64,000 nt of DNA, taken from the NCBI GenBank assembly GCA_030374805.1, contig JARGSG010000054.1, forward strand, positions 186,001-250,000, in the 5' to 3' direction. A program made the translations under genes and the position numbers. Numbering within the stretch: the stretch's first letter is position 1; every line of letters begins with the position of its first letter. The notes beneath the pieces are model-generated. The model saw nothing but the letters and a program-made list of their open reading frames with translations. It did no database searches and was not told the DNA's origin. The DNA comes from Gracilaria gracilis (lineage: Eukaryota; Rhodophyta; Florideophyceae; Gracilariales; Gracilariaceae). This document shows positions 28,591 to 39,100 of the stretch, one piece after another.

Positions 28591-29515
28591 TTCTCTAACT
28601 TACCGTTGTTACTACACGTAGCAGCCCGGAGAAGGCCATTTCGAGAATTAACGATGTGAAACACAGCAATGGCGATTGCGAAACAACTCGTTTCATATGC
28701 TTCTAGCGAGGGAGCTGTTGTCTACCGCAAGTGATGACCGTGCCCTTCTTCTCGCAAACAAAATTCGAGTCTTGAGAGTTGCTTATTCCGCTTTTTGTGC
28801 AAAGTTGACAGGTAAGCTAGCACCTATGGCAGGGAGGCAGATATTTGGGCGATCTTCCTTCTGTAGGGATTGCTCCCCAAAGGTGGAACGCTAGAAAAAG
28901 CTGTTTCTACGCATGTCTACCTTCGTGTGCCCTTTGCTCTTGTTCTCCTTTTGCTGACTAGACTTGTGTGAAAGAATTCTTCTTCCTTGCCCTCTTGAAC
29001 AAAAGTGCTTGGATCCTCCCTCTCAGCATCTGACTGTATGATGTGGCTCCTTGCGATCTATGGCGGTCCTTTTCAGCTTACAATAATCCTCCGACGGTCA
29101 TTTTTTCCAAACTGCCTACTACTGTGAAGTTTAACTGTCTCCAACTCCTTGGAAGGCAATGTATACGATGACATCGTTTTTTTCTATGTGATCCGCACGC
29201 GGTATATAGTAAAATGAAGACGGCGGACAGCAGTTGAACGACATATGAAAGATAAAAGCATTCATTGCGACTTGCAGTTTGGGTACACGGTAGTCAATGA
29301 CCAACTTGCTCAAAAACAATGCCGATGATGTATCAGATTTTCTTCTCCACGAAGGGCTACGCACTCAGTCCAGTAGGGAGTTCATTTATGGAGTATCACG
29401 AAAAAGACTACATGAACAGAGCGCCTACAACATAAAAATATTTATAAACGGCCCTCTTCGTTCTAGGATAAAATATACAAATCCCCCACTTCACCAGTCA
29501 GTGATTAACATGAAA
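28591..29515. other. 3' flank of PI4K-beta and unassigned DNA
   Basis: No gene visible on either strand; the right part is probably the PI4K 3' untranslated region. Confidence 0.4.
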
Positions 29516-32290
29516 CTATCGATATCCGTTTGAATAAGCTTGGAAGCGGTCATATCCCGCGGAACGCCATGACAGCCGTGAGTCCTCAATGAGACGAAGT
29601 CCATACTCGATGCATTGCTCTTCGGGCATTCCAACAGCAAACCGGCTTCTCAAAGCTTCCACTATTGAATGCCCAGCCATCATGCACGGCATCGTTGTTC
29701 CCTCGGTCATGATCTCTACAAGCGTAGTGATCTTATCTTGGTGTTTTCTTACAGCCAACATTCCGAATACGAAAAGCTCTTGGAAATACCTATAGCCCTC
29801 TGTCTTGGACGCTTCCGTGAGGTCTTGAACGTTCTTTAGAGCGCAGATAATCTGTAGATACTCCTCCGTCAATTTGAAAGGAACGTTCTCAAACTTGATA
29901 GCCCCCGGTGAATTCGTTAACATAAACCCAAAATCAATGTGGATGATCCGCCCCTGTGCGTCGATCATAATATTTCCATTGTGCCTATCCTTGATCTGCA
30001 GGAAGAACGTTACCAGGGAATAACCCGCCATGGACCGGATAAATCTTCTTTGGGCCGCTTTGAACGAACGGCTTCCGATCTTACCATACGCACGCTCAAA
30101 GTAATCGAGTAAGGATACAAAATTTGGCGTCCTCTTCTTCAGGGAATGCACAGAGACAGAATCGGTGAGAACCTCCACAAATCCTGCTTCGGACGACACA
30201 CTCATAACGGTAAAGGGTCTCAGGAAAACGTCGACACCTTCTTCATCAAAAATCTTCTTGAACTGCGAAATTAGTTGAATTGCGAGCTGCTCCTGTCGCA
30301 AGTCATCACCCGCCTTGACAATGAACGGCATGAGCTTGGTCCCCGTCCAGTTCTTGAATGGGGACTTTGCCAGTATGCGCTCTTCCTTCCAAGTCCACAG
30401 CTCTCCATATACACCCAGAATCACAGCTTGTCTCGCTTTCTGCTCTGGGTTATTAGAATCAAGAGGTTCTTTCCGAGATTCTTCTGCTCTGGCAAACAGC
30501 TCCGGCTGTCGAGTGTACGCATCACCATAAATTGCGTTTCGAACATTCGCTAATTGACGTTCACGAGGGGTCATTTCGCTTAACCTACGTACCGAAGTAG
30601 GTCCAGCGGATTTGCTGCTAGGGCTTTGCACTCCTGGTTTAGAGGGGCTCGACTTCTTTCCAGCCTTACCTGATTCTTTCTTAGTGAGGCCGTTGCTTCG
30701 TTTCTCAATCCCTGGTGAGACACCCTGCCTGCTTTCACCACTCTCGCTCTCCTCCTTCATTGTAGCCATTCTCTGTTCACAAAACAAGAGCTTATCGGAG
30801 CACAGCATTTCTGTAGGAAGAACTTCAATATTGACCAGATACGGCGCTCTTGTACGCGAGGTAAGAATAACAACTTCTTCAGAATGAACTCGCAAAATTC
30901 GCAGCGCTTTCGAACTTGCACGAGTCAAAGGCAAGTGCACGCTACGTAAAGCAGCCTCAACACCAAGTTCGGAAACCTCGCAAGCATTGGGGACCGTCGC
31001 ATCGTCCATGAGAGGGATTCCAGGTTCTCCCTTCATACGTCGCAAAAGGATATCGTTGATCTTTTCCAATCCTTTAGTTAGATGAGCCTGTCGCTGATCC
31101 TGCGGCAATTCACGTGTGGATAAAGATAAACTAACGAAAGCTTTTGCTATAGATATAGAATCGTTGAAATAGTCGAAACGCTCCTGCTTCATAGTTAGTA
31201 GAGTTACAGGGTCATAGTCCATATCAGCCTCCGCAGTATTCTGGGGAATCAATTTGGAGTGGCCTTGGGTTGGTTTAAGTTCTTCCAAGTCATGCGGCAA
31301 ATCGCTCACCATGGCGGACGCAATATCTAAAGTGGGCGCAAGCTTATCGTTGGTCAGGGGCTGATTCTCATCAATCGATTGGAGGTGCGCCGAGTCGTGG
31401 CGACGATGAATGGGCGGCTTGTTCTCAGTCGGAGGTTGTGTTATTGATAATTGTTGCACTTGAGCTGAAAGTGTGTCAGTTTGTTCATTAGTCATAATAG
31501 GTACAGCAGAAGTGTCAGGTTGAGACGAAGACTCAGAGTCAGGTTCGAGTTCGGAATCAGACACAACAGTATTTGACTCAGGGTGTAAGTCGAAGCGCCC
31601 TTCCATCAAAGCGGCCATGGTGGACTTTTCCGGCGAGTCGCTAACGCCCAATTGACCGGCGCTGCTCGACGGGAAGAGAGAAGCGCCATTGACGTGCTTC
31701 TTCACCGAAAACGGAGACTCGTTCGCAACGAGCGCGGCAGAAATGCGAGAGGCGACTGCGGCGCGCAACATGACGTGCTTGGAGCCATTTACAGCGGCGG
31801 TTTCGCAGCGAGTTCGGAGCAAACGGCATCTGGACTCCACCTGCTTGTTGGGATTATGAGAGGCGTCCTCGACAGCAGCCTGCAGAAACCAGAACACCTG
31901 CAGCGCCACATGCATAGAATCGGCGCAGCGGTCCATGATAAAGCGCTCCAAACCGGGAGAATCGCTCGCATGATGCACGAGAAGGTTACAAATCTGGGGC
32001 ATGAAGGTCTCCAAATCGGCATCATCTAGTTTATAAAGCTCATTACACAAGTAGTCATGCACGCCACGCGACTCACGATAGCGATACAAGTATGTGACGG
32101 CCATGAAGGCGTCGAAGAACTCGGAGCGAAACAATCTGAGCAATCCGCCCATTGAAAGCGGCGTGGAGACGGCTGCAACGCGCGGCCGTTCCGCATCGAG
32201 ATCGCGAACCCTAATCTCCAACGGCTGGCGCGAAGCAGAATGAGACGGATGTGCCTCGCCACTTGTAGCGGGAGAGCGGAAGCCCCACAT
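29516..32290 (-). CDS. Phosphatidylinositol 4-kinase, beta class (type III)
   Basis: The 924-residue protein makes phosphatidylinositol 4-phosphate, which in other eukaryotes marks Golgi membranes. The N-terminal region (about 40-170) fits the lipid-kinase-unique helical domain (LLRLFRSEFFDAFMAVTYLYRY, QICNLLVHHA). A long Ser/Glu-rich linker follows. The catalytic domain starts near residue 640 with FIVKAGDDLRQEQLAIQLI, and has the catalytic loop QIKDRHNGNIMID (about 764-776) and the metal-binding HIDFGFML (784-791), then the PI4K-beta type end (GTTMPCMMAG, LRSRF). The order and length place it with PI4K-beta and not with the larger alpha form. It starts at the first ATG and has no intron. 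Confidence 0.93.
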   Translation of the reverse strand: MWGFRSPATSGEAHPSHSASRQPLEIRVRDLDAERPRVAAVSTPLSMGGLLRLFRSEFFDAFMAVTYLYRYRESRGVHDYLCNELYKLDDADLETFMPQICNLLVHHASDSPGLERFIMDRCADSMHVALQVFWFLQAAVEDASHNPNKQVESRCRLLRTRCETAAVNGSKHVMLRAAVASRISAALVANESPFSVKKHVNGASLFPSSSAGQLGVSDSPEKSTMAALMEGRFDLHPESNTVVSDSELEPDSESSSQPDTSAVPIMTNEQTDTLSAQVQQLSITQPPTENKPPIHRRHDSAHLQSIDENQPLTNDKLAPTLDIASAMVSDLPHDLEELKPTQGHSKLIPQNTAEADMDYDPVTLLTMKQERFDYFNDSISIAKAFVSLSLSTRELPQDQRQAHLTKGLEKINDILLRRMKGEPGIPLMDDATVPNACEVSELGVEAALRSVHLPLTRASSKALRILRVHSEEVVILTSRTRAPYLVNIEVLPTEMLCSDKLLFCEQRMATMKEESESGESRQGVSPGIEKRSNGLTKKESGKAGKKSSPSKPGVQSPSSKSAGPTSVRRLSEMTPRERQLANVRNAIYGDAYTRQPELFARAEESRKEPLDSNNPEQKARQAVILGVYGELWTWKEERILAKSPFKNWTGTKLMPFIVKAGDDLRQEQLAIQLISQFKKIFDEEGVDVFLRPFTVMSVSSEAGFVEVLTDSVSVHSLKKRTPNFVSLLDYFERAYGKIGSRSFKAAQRRFIRSMAGYSLVTFFLQIKDRHNGNIMIDAQGRIIHIDFGFMLTNSPGAIKFENVPFKLTEEYLQIICALKNVQDLTEASKTEGYRYFQELFVFGMLAVRKHQDKITTLVEIMTEGTTMPCMMAGHSIVEALRSRFAVGMPEEQCIEYGLRLIEDSRLSWRSAGYDRFQAYSNGYR

Positions 32291-32955
32291 CTAGAACACG
32301 GCCAAGACAGAGCGCGGACAAACAACGACGAAGAAGCGTTGAAAGTGATGGAGGTGGTGGCGGCGTGGGTGCACGGAGCGTGTGGGAGGCGAGACGAGCA
32401 ACGAATGAGACCGTGACATGGTGCGCAGTGTAGCGCGCCGCGAAGACGCATGCGCGCGGTGTGCGAGCCGCTCATGTGCGCGCGTGGCCGCGCGTAGCGT
32501 GCGCCGCGCTGACGCGCGCTGTTGACAGCGCGCACACTTGTTGCGCGCGCATTGGTTGCATGCCATTCGAGAGCGACACGTGGCGGCACGTCGCGCTCGC
32601 CGAGCGTTTGTGCGTACGTGCGGGAGCAATTCACACGTCGGCTTGCCACGGGCGTCGAATTTGTGCATGGCGCCTTGTTGCTCTGGATGTGATGCGCCTT
32701 CAGGTGAACTTACAGATTACTCTTGTAGATAGGAGGAAGGACGGGCGGAGCTGCAGGCGAGGCAAGACCGCAGTCCCTTGAAGTTAGAACGATGCTGACG
32801 TAATGAAGCTGTCAAACGCCTTTGTACATCTCTTCCAACACCAATGCATCCGTACATTGAATGCTAACAGCTTCAAGGTGATCTAAGAGGGCTAACCTCC
32901 TTTTCTACCCAACACATTTATCGATTGCTACATTGATCCAACCCAGCTATCTCTA
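32291..32955. other. GC-rich promoter of PI4K-beta
   Basis: CpG-rich DNA with an ATTGG (inverted CCAAT) near 32550. Overlapping open frames on both strands are treated as composition effects. Confidence 0.45.
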
Positions 32956-34032
32956 CTAGCCCTCGTACGGCAGCAATACCTCCACATCATCTGCATCAAC
33001 AACTTCACACACATTGGGAGACGTCATCATCACCTTCTTTCGTCCCCGCCGTTTCACACACATTTTGTCACCGGCTGCTACGCATTCGAACTTGGGTTCG
33101 CACGCCCTTGGCTTGCATTTTCCAGAGCTGGCTGCAACGTCTTCCATATCGTAGCACTGGCCACCTTTCACATCAGTATACCTGCATGCACAGAAGCCGT
33201 CGTTCTGCTCATCACTTTGTCCACTTATATCTTCCCTCGCCACTGGTACTCTACTCTTGCCATCCCCACCGTCTTTGTCATCGCCCTGCTCTCCATCATC
33301 TTCATCATCCTCCTGCTTGCCGTCATCTCCATCAACTCCCTTCTTTCCATCATCATCATCCTCATCATCCTCATCATCCTCATCATCCTTCTTATTTCCT
33401 TTTCCATTGCACTTCTCATCACCCAGCACGAAGCGAATCAGAACATGTCGCGCCGGTTTCTTCAGCGCGCCTTCCAAGTTCCAGATATAGAACGCTTTAT
33501 CATCAAACTTCTTCTTGATTCTCACTTTGCGTGCCTTCTTCCAATGGCAGAATCGCAGTCTTTCGCCCGTTTCCGCGTCCTTATACATCTTCACTTTCTT
33601 CCACTCCCGTTTCTCCCACTTCTTCCACTGGGGAAGGTCAACTTTTGTAGTAAAGCGCTCAACACCAGTACGGTGAATCTGCTTTCCGATTTTGATAGTT
33701 GCCAACAAACCAACCTTTTTGGGATTACCTAACTTCTCTCCTTCGAAAGCCACCACGTCATCCTTCTTCAGGCGTGTAGCAATTTGCTTTGTGGAACTAT
33801 GAATAGTAGCCTCCGGTTTACCGTTCACGAAAACAGTTATTCTTGACTCAAAAGCTGTGAATTCGATGATTGCCTTCTTGCCACTCGCAGTTCTTTCAGT
33901 AGTCTCAAGGGATGGGAATGATTCAAAAGCTTCCGAGTCTCCATAGTCCCGTGCACTCAGGAGAGCTCGAGCATCTGCGACTGTGAACAAAGTGACTGCA
34001 GCAAGCAGAGCAAAACAGATAGTAGTCCTCAT
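32956..34032 (-). CDS. Secreted protein with acidic repeat and Cys-rich C-terminus
   Basis: I do not recognise this 358-residue protein. The N-terminus (RTTICFALLAAVTLFTVADA) is a clear signal peptide with cleavage likely near ARA-LL. Residues about 50-205 look like a beta-rich domain, very Lys-rich (WKKWEKREWKKVKMYKD). A run of Asp/Glu with Lys/Gly (about 215-260) comes from a TCATCATCC-type microsatellite. The last 90 residues hold about ten cysteines (CACRYTDVKGGQCYD, KCKPRACEPKFECV), suggesting disulfide bonding outside the cell. The ATG at 34032 was chosen because it starts the signal peptide and follows a TATA box at about 34197-34206 by 165 bases. A cell-wall or matrix role is possible but not shown. 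Confidence 0.7.
   Translation of the reverse strand: MRTTICFALLAAVTLFTVADARALLSARDYGDSEAFESFPSLETTERTASGKKAIIEFTAFESRITVFVNGKPEATIHSSTKQIATRLKKDDVVAFEGEKLGNPKKVGLLATIKIGKQIHRTGVERFTTKVDLPQWKKWEKREWKKVKMYKDAETGERLRFCHWKKARKVRIKKKFDDKAFYIWNLEGALKKPARHVLIRFVLGDEKCNGKGNKKDDEDDEDDEDDDDGKKGVDGDDGKQEDDEDDGEQGDDKDGGDGKSRVPVAREDISGQSDEQNDGFCACRYTDVKGGQCYDMEDVAASSGKCKPRACEPKFECVAAGDKMCVKRRGRKKVMMTSPNVCEVVDADDVEVLLPYEG
33330..33405 (-). repeat. Asp/Glu-coding trinucleotide repeat
   Basis: CATCATCCT-type repeats on the plus strand encode the DDEDDEDDE run of the secreted protein. Length changes here would stay in frame when they come in threes. Confidence 0.8.
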
Positions 34033-34832
34033 CGTTCTATTTCTGTGGAGAATGATAATATCCAAATATATCGTACACAGGAATTGCAGCGAAGGTTGAA
34101 AGAAAGCTTCTAATCACTTGCGGACAGGAGGAGCAGAGGTTGTAGTGGGAAGTGTGGGAGAAGGAAGATGTGTGCAAATTCCCACCCCAAACTTCTTTTT
34201 ATAGTGTTACAAAAGCCTATTATAAGAGGTTCTACACACCTCTCAGAAACTACCTGGCATTTAATTTCCAGTAGCTGGAGAGGCAAGGAGCAGCAGAGAG
34301 AGGATTTGCGAACGAAAAAGTTTCATGACAGTGATGTACGCTTTCGTGTCCTCTCTTCTTCTATGTTTTCTGAGTGTGAACAATATCGTGTTTATACCGA
34401 GTTGGTCGCATGACCCTCAAGATTGCCAAGGTTGGAGAGCGAGAACCCTATGAGCACAACTCACCTCGTCCGTGAAATGGAGAAGATTATTTCTGTTATT
34501 CCTGGCAGAGACATTGAGTGGATAGGTATATGAAAGGTACTTGTTAGCTTGCATCATCAAGCTATCTTCAAGTTTAGTGGAGAAAGGCGAATTAATCGTT
34601 CATGTATGAAATGGGCGAACGATTTCTCTGCACATGTTTACAACCAACGTTACTTTCGGAATCTAGCACAGAACTCTCCATATTTTGGAGCACTCATTAA
34701 ACAAAGAATGCCTGTTTAAAAGAAAGCAACCGCGATCGCTCTATCGCAGACACAAAAAAATATTTCTGTGGTTTGAAACTACGCCGGGCTTCCTTTCCCA
34801 GATCGCTCCGCATAATTGAACACCAGATGAAG
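34033..34832. other. Promoter of the secreted protein and 3' flank of S15
   Basis: Contains a minus-strand TATAAAAAG at about 34197-34206. No gene is visible. Confidence 0.5.
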
Positions 34833-35522
34833 TCAAAGGTTCCGCAATTTTTGAGAGATACGAATATTCAATCCAGAAACTATGTTGTTAAACCTCTCAC
34901 CGTCAACCTTCTTCAAGAATTTCAAAAGCTTGCGTCTATTCGCCACCATCTTCAGCAATCCGCGAGTAGAAGAAAAGTCCTTGGGATTTGTTTTCAAATG
35001 CGAAGTCAAATACTCGATTTTCTTCGTCAAAGTGGCAATCTGGAACTCAGGTGAACCGCAATCCGTTTCATGCACCTTGAATTTCTGCTGAGCTTCCTGA
35101 ATTACAGCCTTGTTCCTCCAGTATGCTGGAGGTTCAGGTGTGATGATTTCACCCACATCCAAGTCATCGTCGTCATCGATCATGTCCATCACAGCAGGCT
35201 GTGTGGTGAAGAACGATTCCTCACCAGATGAAGACTCAAAGGTAGTGCCACCTGCGGCTTCTTTCGTACTTTTACCTGCTTCAGCAGAAGAGCCCTCTTC
35301 ATTGGTTTCTGGCGCCGAGCTCGCAATAGGTGGATCAACGACCATCTCACCGCTATCTGTTGGTGGACTGGGAACGGCCTCCGCCGGATCTTCGGCCATC
35401 ATCCGAGCGGCTCGATGACGCGCAACTGCGAATGTAGGCACAGGGCTGCTTGTGACATTGGACCAGCTAACAAACTGGGAAGTTGCCAATGGGAGAGATG
35501 GTGATGCAAAAGCAGGCCTCAT
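34833..35522 (-). CDS. Organellar 30S ribosomal protein S15, probably plastid
   Basis: The C-terminal 85 residues match bacterial-type S15, which binds 16S rRNA in the small subunit: FKVHETDCGSPEFQIATLTK, IEYLTSHLKTNPKDFSS, RGLLKMVANRRKLLKFLKK. The first 40 residues are rich in Ser/Ala/Pro with few acids, as in a plastid transit peptide. Between lie about 90 acidic residues (ESSSGEESFFTT, DMIDDDDDLDVGEI) that are unusual for S15; the total of 229 residues compares with about 90 in bacteria. To my knowledge red algal plastid genomes lack rps15, so a nuclear plastid S15 is expected; a mitochondrial form is the alternative. No intron. Confidence 0.88.
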   Translation of the reverse strand: MRPAFASPSLPLATSQFVSWSNVTSSPVPTFAVARHRAARMMAEDPAEAVPSPPTDSGEMVVDPPIASSAPETNEEGSSAEAGKSTKEAAGGTTFESSSGEESFFTTQPAVMDMIDDDDDLDVGEIITPEPPAYWRNKAVIQEAQQKFKVHETDCGSPEFQIATLTKKIEYLTSHLKTNPKDFSSTRGLLKMVANRRKLLKFLKKVDGERFNNIVSGLNIRISQKLRNL

Positions 35523-36120
35523 GATTCAGAAATGTAGAACGACGCCAGAAGTTGAGTTTGAGAGGACTCTCAGCGAGGTTAGTTTGATCAACGATGGGCG
35601 ACGGAGATACGAGCGAATGTGATGGAAATGAAGCATAACCAGATGTGAGCTCCCAAATCGTCGTGAACGCGAATTAAAGCGGAGCACTTGGCATTCAGAT
35701 TTACTGCTGATTTTTGCCCATTTTGGTTCTGTTTTGGTCATCAGGCTTCAAAGATCCAACGTTTGCCTCTTCCTCCTTCGCTGCGCCAAACGACAGAGCG
35801 GCACACCTCGTTTTGATACCAAGGTATCTACAAGTTGTTGCTGTTCCTGAACTTCATTCAGCTTCTACTCTTGTTGCACCCTTGGGGTAAATGATACCAA
35901 AGTCTGAAACACACAAGACTTCATGCTTCGGGAACCCGAAGCGAATTCTTCCGATAAGCGGCAACTTTATGGATTGCATAATTTTATACATAACGTATAT
36001 GTGAGCGGTTTCAAGATCACAGATGGGGGCAACCTTCATCGACAATAGACAGGTTTTCTAAAACTTCTTACCTACACACCCCATCACAACAAAACACACA
36101 TCACCTCATACATCGAGCAA
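35523..36120. other. Intergenic between S15 and the golgin
   Basis: No gene visible. A GCGCCAAA half-site lies near 35783-35790, upstream of S15. Confidence 0.4.
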
Positions 36121-39100
36121 CTACCAACCCTTAGCCTGCTCCTCCCCTTCTTCAGTCTCCTTCATCAAAAATTCTATCCACTTATCACTAACCGTTCCAA
36201 TTGGGGGCAGAGATGCATTGTCAAGCTCTGGAGCTTGCACCAACGATCCCAGCCGATCAATGAGAGCTCTTCTCTTAAGCCCAACTGCTATGTTATCCGG
36301 TTCTGAGAATGCAAGCATTCTCGACATCAGCTCAAGAACGTCCCGCTTTCTCACTGATCCCACTCTAAAGTAGCTCACCAGCAATTGTCTTACAACCCTT
36401 CTGTCCACAAGCTGCCCACCAGCATCTGGATGATTCAGCCGTGATAGACTCTTCTCCAACTCGAGCTTAAGTTCGACTCTTTCATCCGCCAAACGTCCAA
36501 TTGCACCTCGCAACTCCTTAATCTCTTCATCCTGAATCTTCAGCTTATTCTCGGCAACATTCACTGATGACACCCGCTCATTTGCTTCTTCCATCTTTGA
36601 GTCCATCTCCATCAGCTTTTGCTGCAGTTCAATTGTCCTTTGTTCTACGAGCGAGTCCTGTCCAGCCTCCAGTTGCTCAATCGCTATTCTCAGATTTTCC
36701 TCTGCTTGACGATGTGTCTCTGCCAACAGCTCACATTCTTTGGCTTTGGCCTCTGCTTCATCGGACGTCGATTGCAACCTGGAACATAGTTCTAAAGTCT
36801 TTTCCAGTTCTGCAGATGCTTCTTGGAGTTCTGAGGTCAGGCGCTCCACCCCCTCCCGTTGTGCCACAGCAGACTCTTCTTCGTGTTCTTGTAAGCGCCT
36901 GTGGGCTTCCTCGAGGTCTTCTCCCAATGTCGTTACTTGATCCTGCAGGTACACGATCTTCTCTTCAGCTTCATCTACCTCGTTGGTACGACTGTTAAGT
37001 TGGGAGGTGAGTTTGGTACAGAGTGCACGAAGCTCCCCAGCCTCTTTTTCGGATCTCTCAGATTTGTCAGTCATACTATCCAAATTGTGCCGCAAGTCAT
37101 CCAGCTCATCTTCCATCTGGGTAATCACAACTTCGTAGTGCTTCTTCGCTTCTTCATGACCTTCTGATCGTGAATTTTTGGCCTTGCGCTCAAGACGTTC
37201 ATTGGAACCCCGAAAAGCGTCTCTTTCCTGTTCAGCGATCTCAGCCCTATCAGTAAGTCTTCCTACTTCCTTCTCCGCGTTTTGACACCTCTGCTGAGAC
37301 TCTTCGAGATGGCTACGAGCTCTGCTAAGTGCAGCTACAAGAGATGCTGTTCCGCGTAGAACATGAACACCAATGTTGCTCTGAACCGGGTCTGCAAAAT
37401 CGCTTCCATCATCAGTAAATGTTTCCAAGTGCTCAATATCCAAGGATTTCTGAATCATACCCCAAATGGTATTTAAACTCGAAGTGAGCTTCTGAAGTTC
37501 TTGTCGTGCTTGTTCAACTTCCCCTGTCGAAACCTGAGATACTTTTTCAATCTCCATCTTCAGTGTTTCATGGGCCACCCGAAGCTCTTCCTCTAGTTCC
37601 GATTCTCTTATCTTTGACGTAGTCAGGGCATTTGTGAGCTCCTCAAGCTGCTGTCTCATTGAATCTCGTTCTGAAGAAGAATTTTGGAGGCTTCGTTGCG
37701 TACTCGCCAACTCTTCCTCCAGAAAAGCACATCTTCCTTCAAACTGTTCCAGAGACTCCCTTTCTTCCGCTTGTTTAGTCAGTTGCGAGCTATATTCGCT
37801 AAGTTGATGTTTGGTTAGCTGGTGGTCTTGGCATGTCGATAGTACCTGATCAGCCATCTTAGATAGAAGTTCGGCATATACAGTTACAACACTAATGATG
37901 CTCGCAGGATCGACTTCCCGGTTCTCATCTGGTATTTCCGGCCATACGGATATGTTGCTGAAAAACAAAGGCGACTGCTCCCACACAGCTGAACTGTTTC
38001 GCAATGACGATCTGATCTTATCATGGACATCTGATACATATCTCCGGTACAATGAGACTTCATTTTGTAGGGTTTCCAAGTTCTCGCAGGCCTCTTGTCT
38101 TGACTTCTGTTCCGCAAGAAGCTCGCCCTTGACAACGCCCAACTGGGCTTCAGATGTCTCTTTCGAAGAATGTAAGTCAGCTTCTAATGTCTTAGCTTTC
38201 TTCCCAACGGTCGCTAGTTCTTCTTCAAGTTGCCCAACTTTTTCCCTCATATCAGTTCCCGCTTGTTCAGACACACTCTTCTGTGAAATCGCAGAATCCC
38301 TTTCTCTCACCAATACTTCTACTCTTCCTTGCAATTGAGAAAGCTCACTTGCCAAAGAAGTGCCCTTTTGTTTCAAAGAGCTCTCTCTCTCAAGTAATTC
38401 AGAAACCTCTTTCTGCGACTCTTCCAACCTCTTCGCGAATTCATCAACTTCTTCCGTCTTTGCATGTAGCTTCTCTTGCACTAGTAAATGTTCAGCGGCA
38501 TTGCTCGACAGTTCTTGGGCTCTAAAGTTCGCATTGTCACGTTCTTCTCGGATACGGGCAATATCTGCTTTCAAGCCATCACGTTCGTTGGTGATATATT
38601 CCAGCTTCGAGTGCAATGTCATGAACTCTTCCCCAGCTGATCGTAGCCTTGCGCTAGCTTCATCCCTTTGCCGTTGGAAAGCACCACCTTGCAGAGTAAG
38701 CTTTTCAATCTTGTTCAACAAAGAAGTGACCTTGCGTTGCATCTGAGCCATTGACTTCGTCTTTTTCTCACATTCTTGAGCCAACACCTTTTCCCTATCA
38801 GAAACCGAATCTGAGCTGGCGGCGGCAGCCGTTCTTTCTTGAATCAAACGATCTCGCTCGCCTGACAGGGTTTCAAGTAGTTTCTTCAGTTCTGCGTTCT
38901 GATGTTGCATAGAAGTGTAACGGGTTCTAGCTTCATCTCGTTCACCTTTGAAACAAGCCCCCTCTCGTTTTGTATCTTGCAAGTCACGAATAACTTGCTC
39001 ATGCCGGGCACTGAACGATTCAATCTCATTTTCCAATCCAACTTTCTCTTGGTAAAAGCTGTTTCTTTCTTCAATAACATCATGAGTACGATCTTTCATT

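Noticed and set aside
33217-33732. Hydrophobic frame resembling a membrane protein
   Set aside because: It is the antisense of the Asp/Glu trinucleotide repeat of the secreted protein; GAT/GAG repeats read as Ile/Leu on the other strand.
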